Source: an uncultured Caulobacterales bacterium
Lineage (GTDB): Bacteria > Pseudomonadota > Alphaproteobacteria > Caulobacterales > Maricaulaceae
Length of the DNA: 64,000 nt
Assembly (NCBI GenBank): GCA_938001915.1
Contig: CALLBD010000019.1
Location: 1 to 64,000 of the forward strand
Reading direction: 5' to 3'
Below are positions 52,784 to 61,846 of the stretch, in pieces. The first letter of the stretch is position 1; the number at the start of each line of letters is the position of its first letter. Under the pieces are notes generated by a model that made no database searches, was not told the DNA's origin, and was given only the letters and a program-made list of their open reading frames with translations. The position numbers and the translations under genes were made by a program.

Positions 52784-53452
52784 TTAGTTTATTCGGGCGA
52801 ATTTGAAATAATGGCAGGGACGGCCTTCGCGCCCCGCTTTGGCCTCATAGCGCGTACCAGGCCAATCTTCGCCCCGCACCCGCCACTCGGAACTTTCGGT
52901 ATGTGTAAAATCCCAGCCACCATGGCGCTTTAGCCGCGAGAGCGTCCAGTCGACATAATGGATAATATCACTGGCAAAGCGCAACTCCCCGCCGGGTTTT
53001 AACACGCGGTGCAGCTCGGCAATAAACTTCGCGCGCAGCAAGCGGCGTTTATGATGGCGAACTTTTGGCCACGGGTCAGGGAAGAGGACGAATATTTTCG
53101 ATAGCGACTGATCCGGCAGCGCGACCAAGAGTTCTCGCACATCGCCGTGATGCAGTGATAGATTTTCGAGGCTCGCATCATGCGCGCCACGCACAGCTTT
53201 CGCGACGCCGTTAAGGAAAGGCTCCGCACCGATGAGATGAATATCTGCATGATTCTGCGCCTGCCACAGCAAATGTTCCGCACCGCCAAAACCTATTTCC
53301 AGCCAGAGCTCGCCGTCAGGCAGAGGCGCAGCCATGTCCCATTTCAGCTTTGGGAAAGTCTCATCCCAGACCGTCTGCATATGCGGCGAGAGACGACGGC
53401 CTTTGGCACGGCCGAAGGTCCGGAATTTATCGGTATCACGGTCAAAGCTCAT
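52784..53452 (-). CDS. trmB: tRNA (guanine-N7-)-methyltransferase
   Basis: LWLEIGFGGAEHLLWQAQNH, IFVLFPDPWPKVRHHKRRLL, GTRYEAKAGREGRPCHYFKFAR. Confidence 0.94.
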   Translation of the reverse strand: MSFDRDTDKFRTFGRAKGRRLSPHMQTVWDETFPKLKWDMAAPLPDGELWLEIGFGGAEHLLWQAQNHADIHLIGAEPFLNGVAKAVRGAHDASLENLSLHHGDVRELLVALPDQSLSKIFVLFPDPWPKVRHHKRRLLRAKFIAELHRVLKPGGELRFASDIIHYVDWTLSRLKRHGGWDFTHTESSEWRVRGEDWPGTRYEAKAGREGRPCHYFKFARIN

Positions 53453-53491
53453 TGCCGCGCCTATAGGCGGCGCGGGCTGAACTATAAAGTG

Positions 53492-53926
53492 CTATTCGTC
53501 CTGATTATCACCCAAAGACCGCGCAAGCTCTAAAATCTGACGCCGAACCGCCTTATTTTTGATTTTGAGCACAGCTTTCGCGAGACTCACGCCATCGGTT
53601 GAATTGATAAATTCATAAACGACAGGGGATTGATCGGGCGTTTCAGACAACAAAGCCGAGCTTTCAGATTGTCCGCCATATTCTGTCGACAGGCCATCGT
53701 AAAAAAAATTCACAGGCACATCGAGTACCTCCGATAGTTTCCAAAGGCGGCTTGCGCCTACGCGGTTCGCGCCTCGTTCATATTTTTGCACTTGCTGGAA
53801 AGTTACCCCTAATTGCTCACCCAATTTTTCTTGACTAAGCTTTAGAATTTTTCGGCGTAAGCGAACACGCGCCCCAACATGCACGTCCACTGGATTTGGC
53901 GACCGAGGGCCAAGTTTTTCACTCAT
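53492..53926 (-). CDS. XRE-family helix-turn-helix regulator
   Basis: VDVHVGARVRLRRKILKLSQEKLGEQLGVTFQQVQKYERGANRVGASRLWKLSEVLDVPVNFFYDG. Confidence 0.93.
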   Translation of the reverse strand: MSEKLGPRSPNPVDVHVGARVRLRRKILKLSQEKLGEQLGVTFQQVQKYERGANRVGASRLWKLSEVLDVPVNFFYDGLSTEYGGQSESSALLSETPDQSPVVYEFINSTDGVSLAKAVLKIKNKAVRRQILELARSLGDNQDE

Positions 53927-54016
53927 AATTACGTCCCATCTAGCCCTGTGCTTTAAAATAAGCGCTCTTCGGTGCCTCCACCAAAAACCTTCAGGCCTTA
54001 CTCTTCATCAGTTTAA

Positions 54017-55606
54017 TTAAGCGTGAGATCCCACTCCCCCGCCTTTCTTAATATGAGTTATGAGGCATAATGACACAGTTATCAATAGCAAGATGAAATT
54101 CAGCAATCTGATATTATGATTTATTTTCAGAGGCTTAAAAAGCGGAACGTCAATAAAAGCGTTTTCTCCAAATGCAACCTTGTCTTGTAGCCTTCCATAT
54201 GGGTCAAATTGCCCGCTTACACCATTTGATGCCGCGCGGATAATAGGCAGTCCCGTTTCAATCGCGCGGTAGGCTGCCGTATTAGCGTGTTGGGCGGGTC
54301 CTGCGCTTTTGCCGAACCACGCGTCATTAGATTGATTGAGGATAAATTGGGCAGGATTTCCGTCGCCGCGCGGGGTGAGGCCTGGAAACACCACCTCATA
54401 GCAAAGCTGCGGCGACAGGCGCGGCAGACCCGGAAAATCTGCGAGGCGTTTATGTTTGGCAGGAGAGATTGACGCCAGATTGGTAGATATCAGAGGGAAT
54501 TGCACATCCTCAAACCAATCCATCAACGGAATATGTTCCCCAAAGGCGACAAGTTTCCGCTTGCGGTTGCTGACAGAATTTATTGGCACGCCATCGGCAT
54601 TAAATTCGATGGCCACCGAGGCGTTATATACGCGAAGGCGCGTGCCCTCTAATTCTGTTTCTAGGGAATTCATCAACCAGACTGGCGGCGTCTCATCGCC
54701 TTGCGATAGGACGGACCCCATCGCCCCTAAAAGCTCTGGGTCTTTCATCGAGGGTCCGTTAAATCCCCGCACAGCGCCCTCGGGCCAGACGAGATGGGTG
54801 ACCTCTTTAATACCTGGGGCAATACTGGTTTTAATAAACTCATTCGTGACCGCCACGGCGCTATTCGGCGACATCATTTGAGATTGCTTAAACGGCACAG
54901 ACACAATCCGAAGCGTTACATCAGGCTGGTAGCTTAGCTGCGCGCCAGACAGCCGCACATGCCCAATCCCGTAAATCCCAATAATTGGAAGGACGGAAAG
55001 CGCATAAGGCCAGACAGCCTTCCCGCGCAGGACAGCCTGCCCTAGCGCAGCGCCTATGAATAAAACGAGGGCAGACAAACCATACGCCCCAATCCACCGT
55101 GCCATCTGAGAGGGCCGGGAGCCCGCCTCAAATATATAGGCGGGGAGGTTCCAAGGGAACCCGCCGAAAATATGTCCCCGCGTGAGCTCGGCCAATAAAA
55201 AACTAGCTGTAAAGCCAATGACCGCCCAGAGACCTACCGCTTTTGATCGCGCAAAAACTGCGCCTGCCGCGCCCCAAAATGCGGCCAATAATAAGGCGAA
55301 GCCGCCCACCATGAAGGGCATAATGGGAATAAATTCTGGACCGCGCTCAATAAAGGCGGAGCCCGTCCAATAAGTGCTCGCGGCAAAATAGCCCAGGCTC
55401 CACCAGAAGGCGGTAGAGAACCCCGCCTTCGCGGGCTTTTCCGCTCTCGCGCTCTGGTTTAAGCGCATGAATAAAACTGCCAGTGAGGCCAGGGTTATCG
55501 GCCAAAAATGAAAAGGGGCCTGCCCTAAAATAGCCAGCGCACCCAAAGCCAACCCTATCCCGCGCCCGGCCCAGCCATCTGTTCGCAATAAAAAACTCTG
55601 GTTCAT
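54017..55606 (-). CDS. lnt: Apolipoprotein N-acyltransferase
   Basis: Multi-TM; GHIFGGFPWNLPAYIF, VWPEGAVRGF, FGEHIPLMDWF, LCYEVVFPG, QSNDAWFGKSAGPAQHANTAAYRAIETGLPIIRAASNG. Confidence 0.93.
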   Translation of the reverse strand: MNQSFLLRTDGWAGRGIGLALGALAILGQAPFHFWPITLASLAVLFMRLNQSARAEKPAKAGFSTAFWWSLGYFAASTYWTGSAFIERGPEFIPIMPFMVGGFALLLAAFWGAAGAVFARSKAVGLWAVIGFTASFLLAELTRGHIFGGFPWNLPAYIFEAGSRPSQMARWIGAYGLSALVLFIGAALGQAVLRGKAVWPYALSVLPIIGIYGIGHVRLSGAQLSYQPDVTLRIVSVPFKQSQMMSPNSAVAVTNEFIKTSIAPGIKEVTHLVWPEGAVRGFNGPSMKDPELLGAMGSVLSQGDETPPVWLMNSLETELEGTRLRVYNASVAIEFNADGVPINSVSNRKRKLVAFGEHIPLMDWFEDVQFPLISTNLASISPAKHKRLADFPGLPRLSPQLCYEVVFPGLTPRGDGNPAQFILNQSNDAWFGKSAGPAQHANTAAYRAIETGLPIIRAASNGVSGQFDPYGRLQDKVAFGENAFIDVPLFKPLKINHNIRLLNFILLLITVSLCLITHIKKGGGVGSHA

Positions 55607-56544
55607 TTTGAGTTTGGAGGCTCGAGCGTTTCTGGGACTTTGACGGCTATTTTTGCGGGCGCGCCCGAGTCTTTTCGGTGCGTATCACTTATGCGAAGAC
55701 GTTTTACACGGCGGGAATCCGCATCAATCACTTCAAATTCGACACCCGAGGCATGGCGAATAATTTCACCGCGCTCTGGGACGCGGCCGGCCAGCGTAAA
55801 AATCAAGCCTCCCAATGTATCGACATCATCTTCCTCATCGGGCGTTGCGAAATCGCGTCCTAAGGCCGCCTCAAAATCATCGATTAAAATGCGCGCATCG
55901 GCTTCCCAAACAGAACGCCCGCCTTTGCCAGTTACAATCTGGACTTCAGGATCGCGCTCATCATGCTCATCATCAATATCGCCGACGATTGTCTCAATCA
56001 GATCTTCAATGGTCACGAGGCCATCCGTGCCGCCATATTCATCCACGACAACCGCCATATGAATGCGGCGGCCCTGCATACGCCTCAGTAGATCCTGCGC
56101 GAGCATTGAGGGCGGCACAAAGAGAACTTCGCGCTTTATATATTGCAGCACTTTTTTATCGGGATAGGTTTTATTGGTTCGTCCCTTTGCATCCAGCATA
56201 AGATAGGGGAGCAAATCTTTGATATGCACCATACCCGTCGGGTCATCTAACGTCTCTTTATAAACAGGTAGGCGCGAATGCCCTGCCGCTTTAAACGCTT
56301 GGGATAAATCCGTGAGGGTTGAGGTGCTGTCCACCGCCACAATATCGGCGCGCGGCACCATGACATCATCGACGCGAAGGCGGTGAAACCGCTCGGCTGC
56401 GTTGACCATACGGCGCTGAGACAAATCAGACGCTTTAGGCGTAGAAGGCGTGTCATCAGATGTGCGCTTTAGAAAATCCCGCAATCGGCGCTTGGACGGT
56501 GATACGGTCGAGGTGTCGTCTGTCATGATGGGGTTATTCGTCAC
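55603..56544 (-). CDS. corC: CorC/HlyC-like hemolysin-family protein with CBS domains
   Basis: VDDVMVPRADIVAVDSTSTL, HIKDLLPYL, MAVVVDEYGGTDGLVTIEDLIETIVGDIDDEHD. Confidence 0.92.
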   Translation of the reverse strand: MTNNPIMTDDTSTVSPSKRRLRDFLKRTSDDTPSTPKASDLSQRRMVNAAERFHRLRVDDVMVPRADIVAVDSTSTLTDLSQAFKAAGHSRLPVYKETLDDPTGMVHIKDLLPYLMLDAKGRTNKTYPDKKVLQYIKREVLFVPPSMLAQDLLRRMQGRRIHMAVVVDEYGGTDGLVTIEDLIETIVGDIDDEHDERDPEVQIVTGKGGRSVWEADARILIDDFEAALGRDFATPDEEDDVDTLGGLIFTLAGRVPERGEIIRHASGVEFEVIDADSRRVKRLRISDTHRKDSGAPAKIAVKVPETLEPPNSK

Positions 56545-56980
56545 TTACCTGATAAGGGTTGTCAATGCCTAGCGCCGCTAAAGCCGAAATTTCAATCGCT
56601 TCCATCTCTTTGGCCGCAGCCTCAGTTTGATGATCAAAGCCCTGCAAATGTAGCCAGCCGTGAATGATGAGATGCGTTAGATGCGATTCAAATGAAATAT
56701 GTTTTTCCGCTGCCTCACGCGCAACCGTCTCGCGCGCCAGAACAATATCCCCCAGCAGAGCGCCCGTCTGCGGGAAGGACAATACATTTGTGGGCTTATC
56801 CTTATTGCGATACTCGCGGTTAAGGGCACGCATTTGCGCATCATCGGAGAGAACCAAAGACAGCTCACCCTCGCGCGGAGCCTCTAGCTCCGCTGCGGCG
56901 GCGGCAATAGCGCGGGCCGAAAGCGCGGCGCACTCGGGCCAGCCTTCGGCTTGGATGCATATATCGATAGGGGCGCTCAT
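56534..56980 (-). CDS. ybeY: Endoribonuclease YbeY
   Basis: LNREYRNKDKPTNVLSFP, GDIVLARETV, HLIIHGWLHLQGFDHQTEAAAKEME. Confidence 0.95.
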   Translation of the reverse strand: MSAPIDICIQAEGWPECAALSARAIAAAAAELEAPREGELSLVLSDDAQMRALNREYRNKDKPTNVLSFPQTGALLGDIVLARETVAREAAEKHISFESHLTHLIIHGWLHLQGFDHQTEAAAKEMEAIEISALAALGIDNPYQVSDE

Positions 56981-56987
56981 GACGGAC

Positions 56988-57182
56988 TTACGGGGTAAAT
57001 TTCCCTTCGCCCGCCCAGTCAGAGAGCGCGTCCCAAAGGGTTCCTATGCCCTGTTGTAGCAGATGCATTGCCGCGCCCAGCGGCGCAGCCACGACTGGGG
57101 CTGGGGCTGGGTCTGACCCGCCTCTGCCCCCACAAGAGACAAGCGCAAGCGTAGAGGGACCGAGGCAAAAACGTTTTATCAT
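56988..57182 (-). CDS. Putative 64-aa lipoprotein
   Basis: LALVSCGG lipobox-like, Pro/Ala-rich linker; 7 nt upstream of ybeY start; no homology recognised. Confidence 0.4.
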   Translation of the reverse strand: MIKRFCLGPSTLALVSCGGRGGSDPAPAPVVAAPLGAAMHLLQQGIGTLWDALSDWAGEGKFTP

Positions 57183-57342
57183 AGCGTCTAAAGACTCATA
57201 AATTCAGGAAAGGCAAGTTTGAATATCCATAGGCCCTTTTACAGAAAGTTGCAAAGACTAGAAAGCGGCGGCGTCAGGCGCAAAATCTAACGGGCCACAA
57301 AAACACCCTTTCCGCATGGAGCCGGGCGCGCTAACGCGGGGC

Positions 57343-58827
57343 ATGGAAAATTCTATCGGCTTTCTCTCATTACTCCCGCCTATTTTGGCGATTGGTTTGG
57401 CGCTTCTAACGCGGCAAGTTTTTCTGTCTCTCGCGACGGGCCTTTGGATTGGCTTTGTCATTCTGGCGGGCGGCAATCCGGTTGCAGGGACCTTTGATAC
57501 GATAGACGCCATTGTCAGCGTGTTTGAGAGCGCGGGTAACACACGCATCATCCTCTTCACGCTCATTGTCGGCGCGCTCATCGCGCTTATTCAGCGCTCA
57601 GGCGGCGTGGCAGGCTTCGTAAATTGGTTGATGGGTAAACTGGAAACCGTGTCGGACAAGGCAGAGAGTCGCGGCCAAAGAAAACTTGTCGAACTGCTCG
57701 CGCTCGGTACCGGGCTTCTTTTATTTATTGAGAGTAATATTTCTATCATGACGGTGGGCGCGCTTTATCGACCCGTGTTTGATAAATTGGGCATCCCGCG
57801 GGAAAAGCTGGCCTATATCGCCGATAGCGGGTCAGCGCCCTCCTCTATTCTTATTCCCTTTAATGCTTGGGGGGCTTTTATCATTGGGTTGATTGCCGCC
57901 CAATCTGGATTAGATGATACGCCGTTAAATATCTTCATTGGCGCGACCTTGCTGAATTTCTACCCCATGCTCGTTATTCTTATTCTGGTCTTCGTTATCT
58001 TAAGCGGGCGCGATATTGGGGAGATGAAAAGCGCGGAAGCGCGCGCCAAAGAGACTGGACTTTTGAACCGCAAAGACGCGCAAATTATGATGGGTGACGG
58101 CGCGTCAAACGTTGAACCAAAAACAGGGGTTTCGGCGAAAGCGCGCAATATGCTCATTCCTATTATGCTTATGGTTGGTCTGATGATTGTCTTCCTCATG
58201 ATGACGGGTGGCGGATGGACGAGCCTGAAAGAGTCGGGCGTCTTTGGCACGCTTTCGGGCGGGTCAGGGTCAAAATCCGTACTTTATGCCACAAGCTTTG
58301 CGGTGCTGGGCGCGATGATGCTTTATAAAATTGGCGGACAGCTGGGCATTCGGGAGAGCTTCCACACTGTTCTATCGGGCATGTCAGGCATGGTCCCGCT
58401 CGCGATCCTGATGGTGCTCGCCTTTGCCTTGGGGAGCCTGTGTAAAGAGCTCGGCACAGGTCTTTATGTGGCGGAGACCGCGAAAGGCTTTATTTCACCG
58501 GCCTTAGTGCCGGCGATGATTTTCCTCATTAGCTGTTTCGTGGCTTTCTCGACGGGGACGAGCTGGGGGACATTTGCCATTATGATTGCGATTGCCGTGC
58601 CGCTCGCGCAGGGCATGAATGTCAGCCCGACACTCGCAATTGCAGCGGCGCTCGGCGGCGGGGTTTTCGGCGACCATTGCAGCCCGACGTCTGACACTTC
58701 TATCATCGCCTCTATGGCAACGGCCAATGACCATATTGACCATATCCGCACGCAGCTTCCCTATGCGCTCATCGGCGGGGCCATCACGACGGTACTTTAT
58801 TTAATTCTAGGATTTTTCGGTGCGTAA
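57343..58827 (+). CDS. NhaC-family Na+/H+ antiporter
   Basis: Multi-TM; LFIESNISIMTVGALYRPV, GVFGDHCSPTSDTSIIASMATANDHIDHIRTQLPYAL; likely ATG at 57343. Confidence 0.9.
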   Translation: MENSIGFLSLLPPILAIGLALLTRQVFLSLATGLWIGFVILAGGNPVAGTFDTIDAIVSVFESAGNTRIILFTLIVGALIALIQRSGGVAGFVNWLMGKLETVSDKAESRGQRKLVELLALGTGLLLFIESNISIMTVGALYRPVFDKLGIPREKLAYIADSGSAPSSILIPFNAWGAFIIGLIAAQSGLDDTPLNIFIGATLLNFYPMLVILILVFVILSGRDIGEMKSAEARAKETGLLNRKDAQIMMGDGASNVEPKTGVSAKARNMLIPIMLMVGLMIVFLMMTGGGWTSLKESGVFGTLSGGSGSKSVLYATSFAVLGAMMLYKIGGQLGIRESFHTVLSGMSGMVPLAILMVLAFALGSLCKELGTGLYVAETAKGFISPALVPAMIFLISCFVAFSTGTSWGTFAIMIAIAVPLAQGMNVSPTLAIAAALGGGVFGDHCSPTSDTSIIASMATANDHIDHIRTQLPYALIGGAITTVLYLILGFFGA

Positions 58828-58828
58828 G

Positions 58829-59278
58829 ATGTTTAAAGTGACGGCCTTCGGTTTGCTAGGGTGTGCAGTTTTGCTTGGGGCTTGCACAGCGGGCGCGCAG
58901 GAAAGCGCGCCTGATGTTACGGGCGTTTGGGTGAATGAACGCGGCTCGGCTGTGACATTCACACATACGGACGGCCTGCTCTCGGGATATTATAATACGC
59001 AATTAGGCAACCCAGACCCCGCCTCTCGCTTTCCGCTGACGGGATTTATGGAGGGCGACCAGCTGACATTTACGGTCAATTTCAAAGGCTATGGCAGCCT
59101 AACGAGTTGGACGGGGCAAATTAGCGAAGATGCAGGCGGGCCTTTTATCCGCACGCTTTGGCATCTCACGCGCGATGTGCCTGACGCGGAGGAAGCCGAT
59201 GATATGTGGTCATCCATTATTGCGGGGTCTGCGAAATTTCGCCCGCATGCGACCGCGGCAAAACCCACTTCGCAATAG
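58829..59278 (+). CDS. Avidin/streptavidin-family lipoprotein
   Basis: Lipobox LLGAC; DVTGVWVNERGSAVTFTHTDGLLSGYYNTQLGNPDPASRFPLTGFM...LTFTVNFKGYGSLTSWTGQI...IRTLWHLTRD...DMWSSIIAGSAKF aligns by eye with streptavidin along its length. Confidence 0.82.
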   Translation: MFKVTAFGLLGCAVLLGACTAGAQESAPDVTGVWVNERGSAVTFTHTDGLLSGYYNTQLGNPDPASRFPLTGFMEGDQLTFTVNFKGYGSLTSWTGQISEDAGGPFIRTLWHLTRDVPDAEEADDMWSSIIAGSAKFRPHATAAKPTSQ

Positions 59279-59717
59279 CCGCGCCTAAAATCATACTGGC
59301 GGTCACAGCGATAATGGAGACTTTGCTAAGCAATAGAAAGGTCGCTAGACCATTTTGAACGGCGGGCAACATCGCCTTTAGGCATGTCACAATAAGCCCG
59401 TCATTCCCCGCGCTATACAGCAAGAAAAATTCGGCCTTCAAGCCAGAGGCAAAATAGGGCGCAGGCACAATGGCGAGGCCCGTCAAAATACCCGCCAGCC
59501 CGCCCCTGAAAACACTGTCCTCTTTAAGATGGGTTGCCGTCCAAAATATATAGCTCGCGCAGAGCGTGACCACACTAATTAGTCCGCCAATTTTTATGAC
59601 GTCGCCAATAATATCTGGATGTCCGCGCGTCTCATAGGCTCCATAGGCCGCCCCCGTCAGCGTCGCGAGGAGCGTCATCAGCAAGACGAAGGTTCGGCGT
59701 TGCGAGAGAGTTGTCAT
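59217..59717 (-). CDS. Hypothetical multi-TM membrane protein
   Basis: Four hydrophobic segments; convergent 62-nt overlap with the avidin-like gene. Confidence 0.6.
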   Translation of the reverse strand: MTTLSQRRTFVLLMTLLATLTGAAYGAYETRGHPDIIGDVIKIGGLISVVTLCASYIFWTATHLKEDSVFRGGLAGILTGLAIVPAPYFASGLKAEFFLLYSAGNDGLIVTCLKAMLPAVQNGLATFLLLSKVSIIAVTASMILGAAIAKWVLPRSHAGEISQTPQ

Positions 59718-59802
59718 AGGACCAGCCTAACCGAAAAAGATTAAGCCAAGTCGAATATAGCTAGCATATCCATACATTATGAATGACCTAAGTTCCTAGG
59801 CT

Positions 59803-60411
59803 TTAAGGAATCGACGAAAGCTGATTAATCAATGCTCGCCCAAGGAGGTCTGAGAGGTCTTCTGGCCCCTGAGGTAGACTTGGCATTTGACTATCAGCAG
59901 AGGCCAAGGCCTGATAATATTGTTTATCTCTATTTGCATGCCAATATGTTGGAATAGGGTTAGCCCCAGGTAACATGAATCCAAGCTTTCGACAGAGAAC
60001 TGAATACCCCACTGCATCCGCAGTTCTTCCATTTCCATCGACGAACGGATGAATCCAGGTTAATTTCCAAATCACATAAGCTGCCAAATCAATTGGGTCT
60101 GTCTGTCCCCAGTGCTTACTGACGTCGACACATAAATCACCTATCAGATCTTCTATCTCTGTATGATGAGGCGGTTGATGGTTTGACGTATTTATACTGG
60201 CTGGTTCATTACGATATTGTCCTGCCGTTGCGCAAAGCCCTGCGGTAGCAATGGCATTCAATTCACGGATATATGTTCCAAATAGTCTAACGTTAGGAAG
60301 ATGTTCTAACGCCAGAGATGTCGTGTCCAACATATATTGATGTTGGCGAAAAAGGTTTCTGGATACTAATATTTTAAATGCTTCGGGTCGAAGATTTTCT
60401 TCAAATACCAT
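59803..60411 (-). CDS. Fic/DOC-domain protein
   Basis: WIHPFVDGNGRTADAVG Fic core motif; AGQYRNEPASI upstream. Confidence 0.88.
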   Translation of the reverse strand: MVFEENLRPEAFKILVSRNLFRQHQYMLDTTSLALEHLPNVRLFGTYIRELNAIATAGLCATAGQYRNEPASINTSNHQPPHHTEIEDLIGDLCVDVSKHWGQTDPIDLAAYVIWKLTWIHPFVDGNGRTADAVGYSVLCRKLGFMLPGANPIPTYWHANRDKQYYQALASADSQMPSLPQGPEDLSDLLGRALINQLSSIP

Positions 60412-60430
60412 TGCAATCTAAGCTAATGAT

Positions 60431-60601
60431 CTATGCCCGTTTAAGGCTTTGTAGAACCTGCTCCCTTGTCGGACGGTATCCTTCAGGAGAGTTTCCAACA
60501 ATCCAACCGATTGCCTGTTCATGAATTTCAGCTTCAGACATTTTGTGCTTCTTTGCACGCTCCAACAGAACGGAAAGCTTAGTTGTATCTTCAGCTGTCA
60601 T
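60431..60601 (-). CDS. 56-aa ORF upstream of fic, possible antitoxin/partner (not in ORF track)
   Basis: Manual translation MTAEDTTKLSVLLERAKKHKMSEAEIHEQAIGWIVGNSPEGYRPTREQVLQSLKRA*; 19-nt gap to fic start. Confidence 0.55.
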   Translation of the reverse strand: MTAEDTTKLSVLLERAKKHKMSEAEIHEQAIGWIVGNSPEGYRPTREQVLQSLKRA

Positions 60602-60676
60602 AGTTTTTCCATAGACAAATTTTCATTAAGGTCAACATAACCTATATCGTTAAATCTGTATTAAGACTGAATGCTA

Positions 60677-61846
60677 TTAATCAACCAAATTATCCCAGAA
60701 GGATTTTGCTTTATCGAAGAAGTTTTGGCTCTCGGGTGAAACAGAGTGTTGATCGCCGCCCTCGGCGGCAAATTCTTGCAGCAGTTCGCGTTGACGTTTC
60801 GTCAAGCCTGACGGCGTTTCGACGGCCAGTTCAATATACATATCGCCGCGCTTATCCGAGCGTAGCACGCTCATGCCTTTGCCGCGGAGGCGGAGGCGTT
60901 TGCCTGTCTGGCTGCCGTCGCTGACTTTGATTTTGGAGCGGCCGCCATCGATGGTGGGAATTTCAATGTCCCCGCCTAGCGCCGCCGTCACCATAGGCAC
61001 GGGCGCGCGGCAAAAAAGGTTGGCTCCGTCGCGTTCGAAAAGCTCATGCGGTTTCACAGCGACGAAAATATAAAGATCCCCGCGCTGCCGCCCCGCAGAG
61101 CCGCCGCGCTTTGGCGCCACATCACCTTGGCCTGTTAGGCGGATACGTGTGCCGTCTTCAACGCCCGCAGGGATGGAAACATCCAGCTCTGTTTCTTGGC
61201 GCGTCTGCCCGACGCCGTCACAGGCTTTACAGGGGTCAGAGACATATTCACCTTGCCCGCCGCAAGTTGGGCAAGCGCGTTCCATTTGGAAAAAGCCTTG
61301 CTGCGTGCGCACACGGCCATGACCGGCGCAGGTCGAGCAGGTTTCAACGCTCGCGCCAGGTTCTGCGCCGAGACCGTCACAGCGCTCGCAATCTTCGGCG
61401 ATTGGCACAGTGATATCTATATCTTTGCCCGCATAGGCTTCTTCGAGCGAAATTTCTAATTCATACCGTAGGTCAGAACCGCGCTGCATGGTTTCGCGCT
61501 GCCGCCGTCCGCCGCCGCCAAACATATCGGCAAAGCCGCCGCCCGCTGCGCCGCCGCCAAATATTTGGCTGAAAATATCATTGAAATCTTGGAAGCCGCC
61601 AGCCCCGCCGCCCCCGCCTTGTTCAAAGGCCGCATGGCCCATACGGTCATAGGCGGCGCGTTTTTGCTCGTCGGATAATATGCCGTAAGCTTCATTGAGC
61701 TCTTTAAACCGCGCTTCCGCTTCGGGGTCATCAGGGTGGCGGTCAGGATGACATGCCATCGCCTTTTTACGAAAAGCAGATTTCATCGTCTTTGCATCGG
61801 CATTTTTTGCCACGCCCAGCGTTTCGTAATAATCGCGTTTAGCCAT
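60677..61846 (-). CDS. dnaJ: Chaperone DnaJ
   Basis: J domain with HPD ([25 protein letters not shown]), Gly-rich region, four zinc-finger CxxCxGxG-like repeats. Confidence 0.96.
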   Translation of the reverse strand: MAKRDYYETLGVAKNADAKTMKSAFRKKAMACHPDRHPDDPEAEARFKELNEAYGILSDEQKRAAYDRMGHAAFEQGGGGGAGGFQDFNDIFSQIFGGGAAGGGFADMFGGGGRRQRETMQRGSDLRYELEISLEEAYAGKDIDITVPIAEDCERCDGLGAEPGASVETCSTCAGHGRVRTQQGFFQMERACPTCGGQGEYVSDPCKACDGVGQTRQETELDVSIPAGVEDGTRIRLTGQGDVAPKRGGSAGRQRGDLYIFVAVKPHELFERDGANLFCRAPVPMVTAALGGDIEIPTIDGGRSKIKVSDGSQTGKRLRLRGKGMSVLRSDKRGDMYIELAVETPSGLTKRQRELLQEFAAEGGDQHSVSPESQNFFDKAKSFWDNLVD

